Origin: Dryocosmus kuriphilus
Lineage: Eukaryota; Arthropoda; Insecta; Hymenoptera; Cynipidae
Direction: 5' to 3'
DNA length: 64,000 nt
NCBI GenBank assembly: GCA_038277395.1
Contig: CM076193.1
Coordinates: 175,562,711 to 175,626,710 of the forward strand
The notes beneath the pieces were generated by a model. That model was not told where the DNA came from. It saw nothing but the letters and a program-made list of their open reading frames with translations, and ran no database searches. The position numbers and the translations under genes were made by a program. Of this stretch, positions 48,721-59,549 are shown piece after piece (positions within the stretch are counted from its first letter, which is position 1; each line of letters starts with the position of its first letter).

Positions 48721-49299
48721 ACGATCCATATGATTTCCATTGCTAGGGGCCGCACATGGAGACCCAGATCAGGACCACATCAGGAATGCTCAGAAAGTTG
48801 GGCAATTTCTGCACGAGTATTACAATTTCAGTCACACAATTTTCGACTCAGAGTCATACGTCTTTCAGCATCCTAACGTATTCGTCTATACACAAAGTGA
48901 CATTCTTGAAACCAATGTGACACAACATACACTTTTTTTTTTCTCCGTTTCACAATTCTTCTCAAAATTTTCACATTCTGGCGAGGGTTCAGGTATTCGA
49001 TCAAAAAGAATAGTCTTCTCTTCTGGTCCTGGTCAGTGGTGTATGCACTATACGTCCGGGAGTGAAGTTAATTTGAATTTGTAACAAACAGCGTAACAGA
49101 TTTTAATGCAGGCTTCTTTTTAGCAGCTATACGAGCAAAAACAATAGGTTTAGGGACACACACCAAAATATCGAGTAAAACTATCCACACTTTGCCTATC
49201 GAGTGAGCGCATTCAGAAGTTGAGATTATAGTGATTTCCTCAGAATAGTTTTCCCATGGGGGAGACCGCCTTACAGTAGATTGGAAAAATCCAACAGCA
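48721..49299. other. Unassigned sequence right of the R1-like LINE
   Basis: A short plus-strand frame at 48740-49084 has no recognisable domain. No gene supported. Confidence 0.35.
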
Positions 49300-49961
49300 T
49301 CTAACTACATCATTCTCGTATTGGCACAATATGGAAAGATTTGTACAATCAAATATTCTGTATACTCAAATTTTTTTAGCATATCTTGCAGAATTTATAT
49401 TAGTTTTTCGAAGTTTCAAATGCGACGTTATAGACAAAATTATATCAGCTTGCAGTTTAAACAACCGGATTCCTCTAAATTCTGAAAGATTGTGTAAATT
49501 CTGACACGCTGAAGTAAGTTTGAACATATTATGGAGCCAACATTTTCTCATTGAAATTAACATATGAAATTGATATACCTCATGCTGTGACAAAACCACT
49601 ATTTAAATTTAAAATTTGACAATCCCTTTTATGTTCAGAAATTCTTGTATTAGTTTCCATCAGTTTTAATCACGCAAACTTTGTTGTAACCTTTACATTT
49701 GGATGAATAAATAACTCCAGATAAATCATCTCCAATGGTTTAAAGTTACAATTAGCTTTATCACAAACTAAACATGGCTTCTGTTAAACACCATTGAAAA
49801 TTATTTATCAAAACCTATTGACTATTATTATATAGAACAACTATATGGACAACGTTTCTTGTATTAATTTATGTTTTTCGTATTAATTTATGTTAACTTT
49901 TTAATTTTTGTTATATTCCCAATTTTTGGATTACCATACACTTGCTGTATTGTTAGATATA
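49300..49961. repeat. Duplicated segment B, copy 2, left piece
   Basis: Aligns to 6340-6715, with a left extension also present at 12541-12720. It is interrupted by a PLE scrap at 49623-49790. Confidence 0.7.
49623..49790 (-). pseudogene. PLE GIY-YIG scrap
   Basis: Absent from the sister copy (between 6571 and 6585). The minus strand gives DDLSGVIYSSKCKGYNKVC followed, after a frame break, by TRISEHKR: the same segment as PLE-B LSGVVHLIK..CNKVYIG..TRISEHKRD. A tiny fragment of the PLE-B endonuclease region. Confidence 0.6.
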
Positions 49962-50021
49962 CAGGGTGTCTAAAAAGTCCCGGGACGGTTGGATAATTCC
50001 TCAGGTAAAATATTTAAAAAA

Positions 50022-50790
50022 GTGAAGGTCATTCCTGAAGTAAATTTCAACGAGAAATTCAATGGTAACCTTCATTTTGACCTTGAAGTTGACCTTCATG
50101 GCTTTTTGAAGGTCAAATTTGTTTTGTTTTTGTTGGAAACCCCCTTTTTTTACATCTGCAATCGATAGAGCAGAAAATTCGACGTTCAGGTACGTACCCA
50201 AGTCATAGTTTAATTGTAACGTTCAAGGTCAGTTAGAGGTTATTTGAAATTAACAAAGTTTTCCAAGAGATCAGTGAAATTCCTGAAGTAAATTTCAACG
50301 AGGAATTCAACGGTGACCTTCATTTTGACCTTGAAGTTGGCCTGCATAGCTTTTTGAAGGTAAACTTTGTTTTTTTAAAAATGGAAACCCCCTTTTCTTA
50401 CATCTGCAATCGATAGAGCGGAAAATTCTACGTCCAGGTACGTACCCAAGTCATAGATCAATTGTAGCGTTCAAGGTCCGTTAGAGGTTATTTGAAATTA
50501 ACAAAGTTTTCCAAGAGATCAGTGCAACTCCTGAAGTAAATTTCAACGAGGAATTCAACGGTGACCTTCATTTTGACCTTGAAGTTGGCCTGCATGGCTT
50601 TTTGAAGGTAAACTTTGTTTTTTTAAAATGGAAACCCCCTTTTCTTACATCTGCAATCGATAGAGCGGAAAATTCTACGTTCAGGTACGTACCCACGTCA
50701 TAGGTCAATTGTAACGTTCAAGGTCAGTTAGAGGTTACTTGAAATTAACAAAGTTTTCCAAGAGGTCAGTGCAATTCCAGAAGTAAATTT
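50022..50790. repeat. Three tandem subterminal units, period about 245
   Basis: CTGAAGTAAATTTCAACG recurs near 50035, 50284, 50529 and 50770. Between them come GACCTTCATTTTGACCTTGA, GCAATCGATAGAGC, GTACGTACCCA and GTTAGAGGTTA. The inverted single unit is at 52375-52665. Confidence 0.8.
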
Positions 50791-51071
50791 CAACGCGAAA
50801 TTCTTTGGTTAGCTCTGTATTGTTCTTGGTTACAGCGTTTTGAATATTGTAGAATCATAAGGAAATTTTTTATTAAAAGTTTCAGGTGTTCTGGTGAGAG
50901 TTCTGTTTCTCCCCAAAGATTTATACAGTCCTATACCGTTTTTCGATACCTAAGTCAATACCTAAGGCGATACCATAAGTCCTATACCGTTTTTCCATAC
51001 GAATATTACGAATCGAAACTAACTTTACGTATTACGAGTACATACTTACTATCTTTCGCTAAAAGATTATT

Positions 51072-52126
51072 ATGGCGCAAGCTAAACTTTCGGAACGAGA
51101 GAGGGTATCTGTATTAAAGATGCGTGGTTGGGGAGATCGAGTTCCATCTTATGATCAAGTTCGTTTGCTTTTTAATCGCACTTTTCGTAATGGAGAAGGA
51201 TTAAATCCTGTCTCAAAATCAACAATTGAAAGAACTGTAAGGCGCTTTATGAATCATGGATCTATCAAGGACCTTCAGAGAACTGGTCGGCCAAAATCTG
51301 CAGGATCTGAGGTGATGCAGATGGACATAGCCCAAGCATTTGTTGAAAACCCACACCATAGTTTATGCCGAGCTAGTGATGAGCGTGACGTTGCTCCTGA
51401 GACAGTGCCAAATATTTTAAAAAGCATTAATTTCCATCCTTACAAAGTTCATCTGGTACAAGAGCTCAGTGAAGACGATCCTGATCTTCGGATTGAATTT
51501 TGTGAAATTATGATGGACGGAATTGATAGAGATCCTCTTTTCTTGTACAATACAGTATTTTCGGATGAAGCTACTTTCACTTTAAAAGGTGAAGTTAACA
51601 GGCAAAATTGTAGATATTGTTCCGACACAAATCCTGATTGGATGTTGGAGAGTCACACAAAATGTACACAAAAGATCAATGTTTGGGCCGGTATCATGAA
51701 TGATACATTGATAGGCCCTTTCTTCATCGATGGTAATCTCAATGCCCGTGCATATGAAGAGCTTCTTAGAAACAAAATTGTACCAAGAATAAGGGAGATT
51801 ACAGGCGATATTTTCAAAATATTTGGTTCCAGCAGGACGGAGCAGCGGCTCATTACGGTAGGGACGTTCGAACATATTTGGATACTCAGTTCGCTCAAAG
51901 GCGGATTGGAAGAAGGGATGAAATCGAGTGGCCTGTTAGATCTCCTGATCTGACGCCTCTCGACTATTTTCTTTAGGGTTATTTAAAGAGCAAGGTATAC
52001 TCAACGCAACCCCAACGCTTAGACGAATTGCAGAATCGGATTCTGCAACAGTCTACTTTCATTGATAGGGATATGATTCGTAATGCTGCAACTCATTTTT
52101 ACAAACGCACAGCTTTTTGTCATTAA
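51072..52126 (+). pseudogene. DD41D transposase, inactivated
   Basis: ATG at 51072; 293 codons are open, then a frame change near 51815 leads into FQQDGAAAHYGRDVRTYL and SPDLTPLDYFL, an in-frame TAG at 51975-51977 (Trp expected before GYLKSKVY), and an end near 52126. An N-terminal paired-like helix-turn-helix (STIERTVRRFMNHGSI, then RTGRPKSAG) precedes the catalytic core: FSDEATFTL carries the first Asp, FQQDG the second and PLD the third. I count 41 residues between the second and third Asp, which fits the DD41D (Visitor) group of Tc1/mariner. One frameshift and one stop inactivate it. Confidence 0.8.
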
Positions 52127-52880
52127 GCTCAAGGCTTTCAGTTCGAACATCTTCACTGAAGCGTGAGAGGCAAGGGGACTCACGCTAATCAAGCACCCCG
52201 AAACGTTAGAGGCAAGGGGACTCACACTAATCAATCACCCCAAAGGGAACAGAATTTACTACGTCCACGTCGTTGTTCCTGGGTAATGCTAAACGTAAAC
52301 GTAAACTGCTTGGCAAAAACCTTGAAAAAACCTTGAAGATCATCACCAAGATCAATACAGAGCTCGCCAATGAATTTCTCGTTGAAATTTACTTCAGGAA
52401 TTATACTGACCTCTTGGAAAACTTTGTTAATTTCAATTAACCTCTAACTGACCTTCAACGTTGCGATTTACCTATGACTTGTGTACGTACCTGAACGTAG
52501 AATTTTCCACTCTATCGATTGCAGATGTAAAAAAAATGGGGGTTTCCATTTAAAAAAACAAAGTTGACCTTCAAAACGCCATGAAAGTTAACTTCGGGGT
52601 CAAAATGAAGGTCACCATTGAATTCCTCGTTGATATTTACTTCAGGAATGACCTTTACTTTTTTGAAAAATATTTTACCTGAGGAAATATCCAACCGTCT
52701 CGGGACTTTTTAGATACCCTGTATATCGGATTCCTCTAAAACGTAAAAGATCGTTTAAATAGTGACTAGGTGCAATCAGTTTGAACAAACTTTGGAACTA
52801 ATGTTTTCTTCTTGAAACAGTACATAAAATTAAAATGCGTATGTCAAAAATATAATAAATTATCGAGATATCTACTGTGG

Positions 52881-52885
<5 letters not shown>

Positions 52886-52951
<66 letters not shown>
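52886..52951. repeat. TA microsatellite
   Basis: About 33 TA units. The sister copy has only a short ATATATA at 6879-6886, so it expanded after duplication. Confidence 0.9.
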
Positions 52952-52954
<3 letters not shown>

Positions 52955-52999
52955 AATTATTTATTTAAAGATTAGTCAGCTTTTCCCTAACTGGAAAAA

Positions 53000-53054
53000 A
53001 TGAGCTTCATTTATACTGTGATCTTATGCTTGACGGTGGCCTTTGATAATATAG
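53000..53054 (+). CDS. Putative first coding exon: secretory leader (copy 2)
   Basis: MSFIYTVILCLTVAFDNI plus one base, then donor GTAAAT. Same length and phase as 6937-6991; differences are V3F, V4I and N16D plus three silent changes. Downstream sequence is more damaged than in copy 1, so this paralog is probably dying. Confidence 0.4.
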
Positions 53055-53436
53055 GTAAATATGATGATGCAACATATTTATAATTTTAAGTGCACTTTTG
53101 TGCTTTCCAAAAAAAAATTTTTCATGTAACACTCTGCCCCAACTGCTTTTTTCTCAACTTCATGTGAAAGAATAATGCGAAATGAGTACTAATGTGATCA
53201 GAATCTGTACTCTGGTGCAATGGGGAATATGTGTGTTGTAAAAAAATGGAATTTGAAAGGTATTACTATTAATGCTCACAAAAAACATGAAATCCTGAAA
53301 GTGTCTGTATGGTGCAGAACCTTCTACAAATCGGGAATGAGTTGGTATTGGTAAAAGTATTATTCAAACTTGATGCACATACATGCTATATTCCAGGGAT
53401 GCCTAAAAAGTGATGGCAAATTTTCAAATGACTAAA

Positions 53437-53625
53437 AAAAAAATATTTCATTGCAAATCAAAACCGGTCGATAGCCACGTTTTTCTGGATTCTCTGGCAC
53501 AAAGTATCGAGGAAACTTCGGACTTAAAACAAGTTCCAGGAAGTCATTTGTTGCTCACGTGTACAGTTTCAAAAATATTTTGCCATTATAGGACAATTTA
53601 TGTTGTAGGAACAAATCAATTTTAA
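53437..53625 (+). other. Conserved open frame in segment B (copy 2)
   Basis: Counterpart of 7385-7567: SHLLLTCTVSKIFCHYRTI against SHLFLICTVSVIFCISRTI, ending at the same stop. No family recognised. Confidence 0.3.
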
Positions 53626-53643
53626 AGGTGAAATTTTTTTTAG

Positions 53644-55618
53644 TGTTTTTATTGCTCGTTTATTTGTTTATAATCTCTCCCTTTACAGGTTTAAGAGTCT
53701 TTACATAACCATCACATCTTTACATCCAGCGCAGATTTTACAAATGCTTATTCCTACTTTATCCTATATATACATAACTTCTTAATCTCTAATCTAAATC
53801 TACGCACTGCCGCTCAAGACCTTGGGCTTCCGTTTCCTCTCGCCATTTCCATTCTATTGATGGTATATTAATCCGCGACCCTACTGACTTTTCTTTTGCC
53901 TCTATACGAAACATTTTGGCTCTTCTTTACCCTGTACGACCTGCTTTTTCTGTCAGCCTTTCCAATTTCTTCATTCATCCCCAGCACATTCCAAAAAAGT
54001 ACTTTAATCCTCTTTTCGCACTCTCTTTCCCTTCTCCCGACATTCTTCCACTTATCTCGTTCGCAAACCGCGGCGCTTCTACTCTGCTCTTAGTTACCTC
54101 TGCTCCCCTTCGACCTTGAGACAGCTCACCTATTTTCAACTACTCTCTCTCCTCGTCCCATATCCACATCGTCTCATTCACCCACAACATGTCTCTCCCA
54201 AACCAAACTCTATTCCCTTTTCTCCTCTCCTCCCCAGCGCTCTCTCCTATCAGCCATCCTTTCCTTCTCTCCCTCCATGTCATATCTTCATCGATTCTTC
54301 CTTTTCTTCCCCTAAGCACCTTCTTTTTCCTCACCAACTCTCTCCTCTCCATTTCACTTTCCAGTTTGACTACGTACATCCTCGCTTTTCCTCCTGTCTT
54401 GTTGCCCACCGCCTTTATCTCCTGCACCTTGACATTTGCCCCTATGTCCCTCAAAAGTTTCTCTACCTCCTTCTTTTCCGTTTCGCTTTCTACTTGCAAT
54501 CCTTTTATAACGACATCTCACCTTTTCTTTTCCCTTTCAAACCCCTCCTTTTTCCTTTCTAACCCACGTACCCTACTTTTCAATCTCTCATTCTCCTCTC
54601 TCAAGTTCACATCTCCCTCTTCCCCATCCGCTCTACCTATTTCCTCACGAATCTCTTGACGTTCAGCTCTGCATTCTTAGTTACGTACCCTCTCTTCTAC
54701 CTGCCTTGTCACCTTTCTCCCCTCTTCCTGCTTTTTTCTCTGTCCCTCCTCCATCCTCTCTAATTTTTGCCATACTTTTTCCTTCTCTTTCTTCCAGCAA
54801 TTTTCCCATTTCTCTTTTATCTTTAAGACTATCGCCTCTGTTCCCCTCCCATGTTCCTTTTCTTCCGCTATCCCTCTACTCACTTCCTTCTTTAACTCTC
54901 GGAACATATTTTCCATTGCGTCTTTTGCCTTATTTAATGCCTCATCCATGTCCTTACTCGACTCTAACATCTTATCAATTGACTTACCAAACTCTAACCT
55001 CTCTGCATCGCCCCCAATAGCCCCGCCTGCCCGGCTCGCCGCTTCACTCATTGGACACTGGGTCCAGTCTCTACTTCCCTTCTTCGGGCACGTATTGCCC
55101 TCTAGCGTTCTGTTGCCTTGGTCTCCTCGTAATCGGCCTGTTACACAGTGGCCTGCTTACCCTGCATTACCTACCTAACTCACTAGTTTCCTGACCCACT
55201 TATCAACCTCTCACTCCGCTCCCCACGCTTCCGTCACCCAACCTTTATCCCTCGCACAATTTTTACAGAAAACGAAAGTAGTAATTAACAATTACCAGAC
55301 CTTACCTCACCATCCCTTCCCAGTCTCGTAGAGCTTCACTACCCTACTCTCTGTCCACAAAACTAACTAACTATCTTGACTAACTAACTAACATCAAACC
55401 TAACCTCACTCTTCATCAGGCACCGTTTTTCTCACTTTTTCCTTTCTTACACCTTCCGCGACCCTTCCACTCATTCCTCATATATACGCGCTGCCATAAC
55501 TCTACTCGCAACCCTTTTTTTCACCCCACACAACACTTATATTTACTTCCAAAGCCAAAACGATCGCTCAAATTCCTACACCCGTCCCATCACTATCAGC
55601 GCCGGAAATGGAAGCCCT
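53644..55618 (-). mobile_element. ORF1-only derivative of the 28/33 kb LINE family, with target duplication
   Basis: Flanked by AAATTTTTTTTAG (53631-53643) and AAATTTTTTTAG (55619-55630). The sister copy at about 7570-7590 lacks the insertion. On the minus strand it holds a 5' leader, ORF1 (55051-54140) and then directly the 3' region: the 53660-54000 part matches the 3' end of LINE copy 2. Endonuclease and RT are absent. Confidence 0.7.
54140..55051 (-). pseudogene. LINE ORF1 protein, two stops
   Basis: About 304 codons from MSEAASRAGGAIGGD. The N-terminal two-thirds is Glu/Lys/Arg-rich and heptad-like (KVWQKLERMEEGQRKKQEE), probably a coiled coil. The C-terminal part, VVIKGLQVE then KVQEIKAVGNK and KARMYVVKLES, looks like an RRM-type RNA-binding domain, as in many LINE ORF1 proteins. 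In-frame TAA near 54677 and TGA near 54508 (Arg position; CGA to TGA is likely). Otherwise the frame is preserved. The homologue in copy 1 is at 30538-31185. Confidence 0.65.
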
Positions 55619-55630
55619 AAATTTTTTTAG

Positions 55631-56700
55631 TCTTCCATTTTTAGTATTAAATGTAATAATCGGGGAAAAGTGCATATAGAGTAAAAGTTTATTTTGTCAT
55701 TCCCTGCAAGTTTATATAATAGAACAATTATTTCGTTAATTTAAAAACTTTAATTTCATTTAATGAGCTTTGGTAGAGGTAATGTTGGACCAGTAAACTC
55801 TTAATTAGATGGATCTTCCATTCAAACTCTAATCATACGTTAATATATTTTATTATGACATAATTGTTCAACGACCTATGTAGTATACGCTGTGACAGAG
55901 AACAGAAAATCCTTAGCAAAAAATCTTTTATCGTAATGTGAATATCGTTTTGAATATAAAGGCGGGAAAATGAAACAATAATGTGATTTTATCCTTATTA
56001 CTCCCTTGCTGATACTGATTGTTAGAATTTGTTTATGTATTTAAGCATTTACGATATTCTTGCAATTCAATGCAGAAATTCAGGATCTGGTCTTTTCTGA
56101 CATTAATGGGTAACATGGAGCCATGGATAGAAATAAAGAAATGAATAATTGCAGAATCAGGATACTTCAAGTTAAAGTTTGTTGCATAAAACAAACCAAC
56201 TCTCCGACCAAATGTGGAAGAACACCTGAGAAAATTTATTTATCAGAATTCAAGTAGAAAAACAAAAAAGAAGGGGAGAAGGTGAAGGCAACCAACAAGA
56301 AGAGAGGAAACTTGATTGGTCGTATTCTTTTTCCCTCCTTTTTTCCTTTTTTTCTGTTGATCCAAATTTGATCATAGAGCTGTATTGTTTTATTGACAAA
56401 CTTTTAGTTTCAATTTTGATATTGGAGGTTAAAGGTGTTTTTGGGTCTAGAGAAATTGCAAATCTTTTTTGTTTCGTTAGATTTTTGTTCTCAGAGTAAA
56501 ATTTGTATTCTTATAATCATAATGCATTAAAACATGTCGCTGAAACCGATGCTCGTAGCAGAATTTATCTAGCTCCTCACGATATTAGGTCATTCTAACC
56601 TGAAAAGTACAAAAAGTTCGTTTTGCGGCATATTTAGGAAAAAATAGCTTTCAAGTGGGAAAATATTCGCAAATTTGGCCAAGAGATTTGAGTTACTCAT
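55631..56700. other. Intergenic, with the last piece of duplicated segment B
   Basis: 55631-55690 continues segment B (TAAATGTAATAATCGG, compare 7592-7640). No gene in the remaining 1 kb. Confidence 0.5.
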
Positions 56701-56701
56701 G

Positions 56702-56975
56702 AAAAAATCTATGGAAATGCGCATAGATGATTTCTGGTATGGTCAAATATTTACAACTGTAGGACCTACCATACAATGTGTTCCATTTTCTGAGGTAACT
56801 ACCCTATTAGCGTCCAATATTTAGTCAATGTTGCACTGTCATTTCCTGCATCGTCGGTCATATTGACGGTAATATGAAGACAACATTGACGCAACATATC
56901 GTTGGCAGTTTTTGGCAAGATTCGCATATTGTTATGAATAACAAACATCCGTTTATATTTGATAGTGTCAAGTCT
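56702..56975. mobile_element. MITE copy 2 plus shared flank, truncated
   Basis: Colinear with 10583-10860, including the flank CTATGGAAATGC.CATAGATG and the MITE left end near 56807 (TTAGCGTCCAATATTTAG). Cut at about 56975 by the end of PLE-D. Confidence 0.65.
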
Positions 56976-56984
56976 CGAGCTTGT

Positions 56985-57850
56985 AGATGTATATCAAAAT
57001 AAGTCACGTTGCAAAGGTCATACAAATGAAAGTCAAATATTACTTTAATAGTCCTTAGAGACGTTTCGGCATCTGATGCGTGCCCTCTTCAGTCATATTT
57101 ATTTCTAAAAATACATACAAATTTTTTAAAAAACATTATAAAATAAAAGGATTTAAAAAATTAAAAATCAACCAAAGGACAGAAATAACAAAACTAGCAA
57201 CGAAGAAAACATACCTGATAGATGCAAAAAACCAATATAATAATTTAACGAAGTGTCGAAGAATAAAAACTTCTTTTGCAAAAGCTCAATAATTTCAAAA
57301 CTTAACAGCTTGAAAAACCAAAAACAAAATAAAACAGTTTTAAGTTACAGACGGACAATCACATAAAGAGCCTAAGACGGATGACAGTGTCAGACTAGCG
57401 AAATAAACTGAGGAAATTTTAAACCTTAAAACCCAAAACAGTCGGTAAGGAAACTGTGTTGATGGTGATGCAGGAAAACCATTTTATAATAAGTTTGCAA
57501 GAGATTAGTATTCCTCTGGAGAAACATTCTGTTCAAATCTGATGTTAACATTGTTTTTAGTTTTACTAATGAAGAAATTTTCCACTATTTTTCTTCGGGC
57601 TGTGTTATGTTCTATTGCGAGAATTTTTTAATTTTCAAAATCAAAATGATGTCCTGATTCTAAGTAATGCTCAGAAAGAGCAGTATGATTCGAAGTGCTT
57701 GGATTTTTAATCGAGTTTTCATGCTCACGAGTTCTAGTCTCAATCGACCTGCCAGTTTCACCTATGTAGGAAGAATCACAGTCTTTACAATTATATTTGT
57801 AAACGTGTTCATTTTTAGAACATTTGGATATAATGTTGTTAAAGGTTTTG
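56985..57850 (-). pseudogene. PLE-D endonuclease and 3' end
   Basis: On the minus strand from 57810: CSKNEHVYKYNC, then CDSSYIGETGRSIETRTREH, the GIY-YIG core with its Cys pair, Arg and Glu-His. It continues to a stop inside HHFDFEN* and a shifted tail. The 3' untranslated end runs to about 56985. The rest of PLE-D (RT) is at 62362-63150, beyond the PLE-C cluster. Confidence 0.65.
57058..57096 (-). ncRNA. Hammerhead-like motif in PLE-D terminus
   Basis: Minus strand: CTGAAGA (57092-57086), stem GGCA..TGCC, then GAAACGTC (57067 downward). The same core as in the other families with a different stem II. Confidence 0.45.
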
Positions 57851-57859
57851 GCCTTAGGT

Positions 57860-58585
57860 CTGAGAATTTAATAAGTATATAAATAAAGGTATCTTTATTA
57901 TATATGATGATACATTCGATACATTCAATTCATTTCGACACGATATCGTGGCCTCTTCAGGACTGTAAAAAATATGGCTTGATCGTTAGAGAGACTTTTT
58001 TTACAATTTAAGAACGTTATATGTTGTAGACTTACCATTAAATGTTTTTCAATAAGAAATATTTAAGAAAGTTGTAGAGTGCACACAGGTTATGTTTTCA
58101 TTTTTTTAAATGTAGAAGTGATACTGGTTTTTTAATAACGAAGTTTTTAGTTATGCGTTGTTGAAATCATTTTTGAGAATCTTTTATTTGTTAAAATGTT
58201 CATTTTTGAAAAAAAAAATTTTTACTATTAACAGAAAAAATTGAAAAAAGGTGGAGAGACCACATGTTTGTGGTCTACTCCAATATTGGAGGTTAAGCAC
58301 TAGGTATTAAGGTCTAAACCAAATCATGAAAGGATTCAATGACGTCATGGTAGATACAGGACAAGTTTTCAGTATCGGATGTGAAGTTAACGGAACCTTT
58401 GTTTTTTATAATATTAATCATTTCTAAGATATTTCTTTTTTGAAAATTATTTTCTAAGCCTAGGATTTTAACATTTTTAGAATCGTAGTCAAATTTGTGA
58501 TCGAAATCTGTAGTGTGTTTACATAATGCTGTATTGATTTTTTTATTATTTTCGCTATTTCGATGTTCTAAAATTCAAAACAAAA
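57860..58585 (-). mobile_element. Inverted PLE-C 3'-end fragment
   Basis: Minus-strand copy of the last part of the PLE-C endonuclease and its 3' region. It joins head-to-head with the plus-strand copy starting at about 58565. Carries a hammerhead-like box near 57932-57960 (CTGAAGA, CCACGATATCGTG, GAAAT). Confidence 0.7.
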
Positions 58586-59340
58586 CGACCACTCAAGGTA
58601 AGAATTTCAGAACATCGAAATAGCTAAAATAACAAAAAAATCAATACAGCATTATGTAAACACACTACAGATTTCGATCACAAATTTGACTATGATTTTA
58701 AAAATGTTAAAATCCTAGGCATTGAAAATAATTTTCAAAAAATAAATATCATAGAAATGATTATTATTATAAAAAACAAAGATTCCGTTAACTTTAGATC
58801 CGATACTGAAAAACTTCTCCTGTATCTACCATGACGTCATTGAATCCTTTCATGATTTGGTCTAGACTCTTAATACCTAGTGCTTAACCTCCAATATTGG
58901 AGTAGACCACAAACATGTGGTCTCTCCACCTGTTTTCAATTTTTTCTGTTAATAATAAAAATCTTTTTCAAAAATGAACATTCTAGCAAGTAAAAAATTC
59001 TCAAAAATGATTTCAACAACACATAAATAAAATTTCTTTATTAAAAACCCAGTATCACTTCTACATTTAAAAAAAATGAAAACATAACCTGTGTGCACTC
59101 TACAACTTTCTTAAATATTTCTTATTGAAAAACATTTAATGGTAAGTCTACAACATACAACCTTCTTAAATTGTAAAAAAGTCTCTCCAACGATCCTGTT
59201 TTTTTGAAAAAAGCCATATTTTTTACAGTCCTGAAGAGGCCACGATATCGTGGCGAAATGCATTGAATGTGTCGAATGTGTATCATCATAGATAATAAAG
59301 ATACCTTTATTTATATACTTATTAAATTCTCAGATCTAAG
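58565..59340 (+). mobile_element. PLE-C 5' pseudo-LTR (3'-end copy)
   Basis: Direct repeat of 61574-62345: AAACGACCACTCAAGGTAAG, the GIY-YIG tail, ACATGTGGTCTCTCCACC, then the terminal CCTAAGGCCAAAACCT-like end. It precedes the PLE-C body, as in tandem PLE arrangements. Confidence 0.7.
59225..59265 (+). ncRNA. Hammerhead-like motif, PLE-C 5' copy
   Basis: CTGAAGA at 59231-59237, stem GCCACGATATCGTGGC (perfectly self-complementary), GAAAT at 59255-59259, then GCAT. The 3' copy is at 62233-62261 with one stem substitution (GGGCACG). Confidence 0.5.
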
Positions 59341-59549
59341 GCCAAAACCTTTAACAACATTATGTCCAAATGGTCTAAAAAATAAACACGTTAAATACTT
59401 ACACCGGCCAAAAAACCACACCAAATATGGAAGACACCAATCAACAGCGCTTATCATCATCGGAGGGATTTTTCCAAAATTTAAGACTAGGACATACTCC
59501 ACAGGTAATTTACTTTAAAAAAAAATGGATTAGATCCATTTAGACACTA

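Larger units (their letters stand above)
49962..52721 (+). mobile_element. 2.76 kb DD41D-type Tc1/mariner transposon
   Basis: Ends CAGGGTGTCTAAAAAGTCCC (49962) and, inverted, CAGGGTATCTAAAAAGTCCC (52721), flanked by TA. The uninterrupted sister sequence at about 6710-6722 shows the empty site. Inverted similarity extends well over 300 bp inward. The left side carries three tandem subterminal units; the right side carries one in inverted orientation. Confidence 0.85.
52722..53643. repeat. Duplicated segment B, copy 2, middle piece
   Basis: Aligns to 6715-7580 of copy 1, more diverged and with more frame-breaking indels. Includes an expanded TA microsatellite and the second leader exon. Confidence 0.75.
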
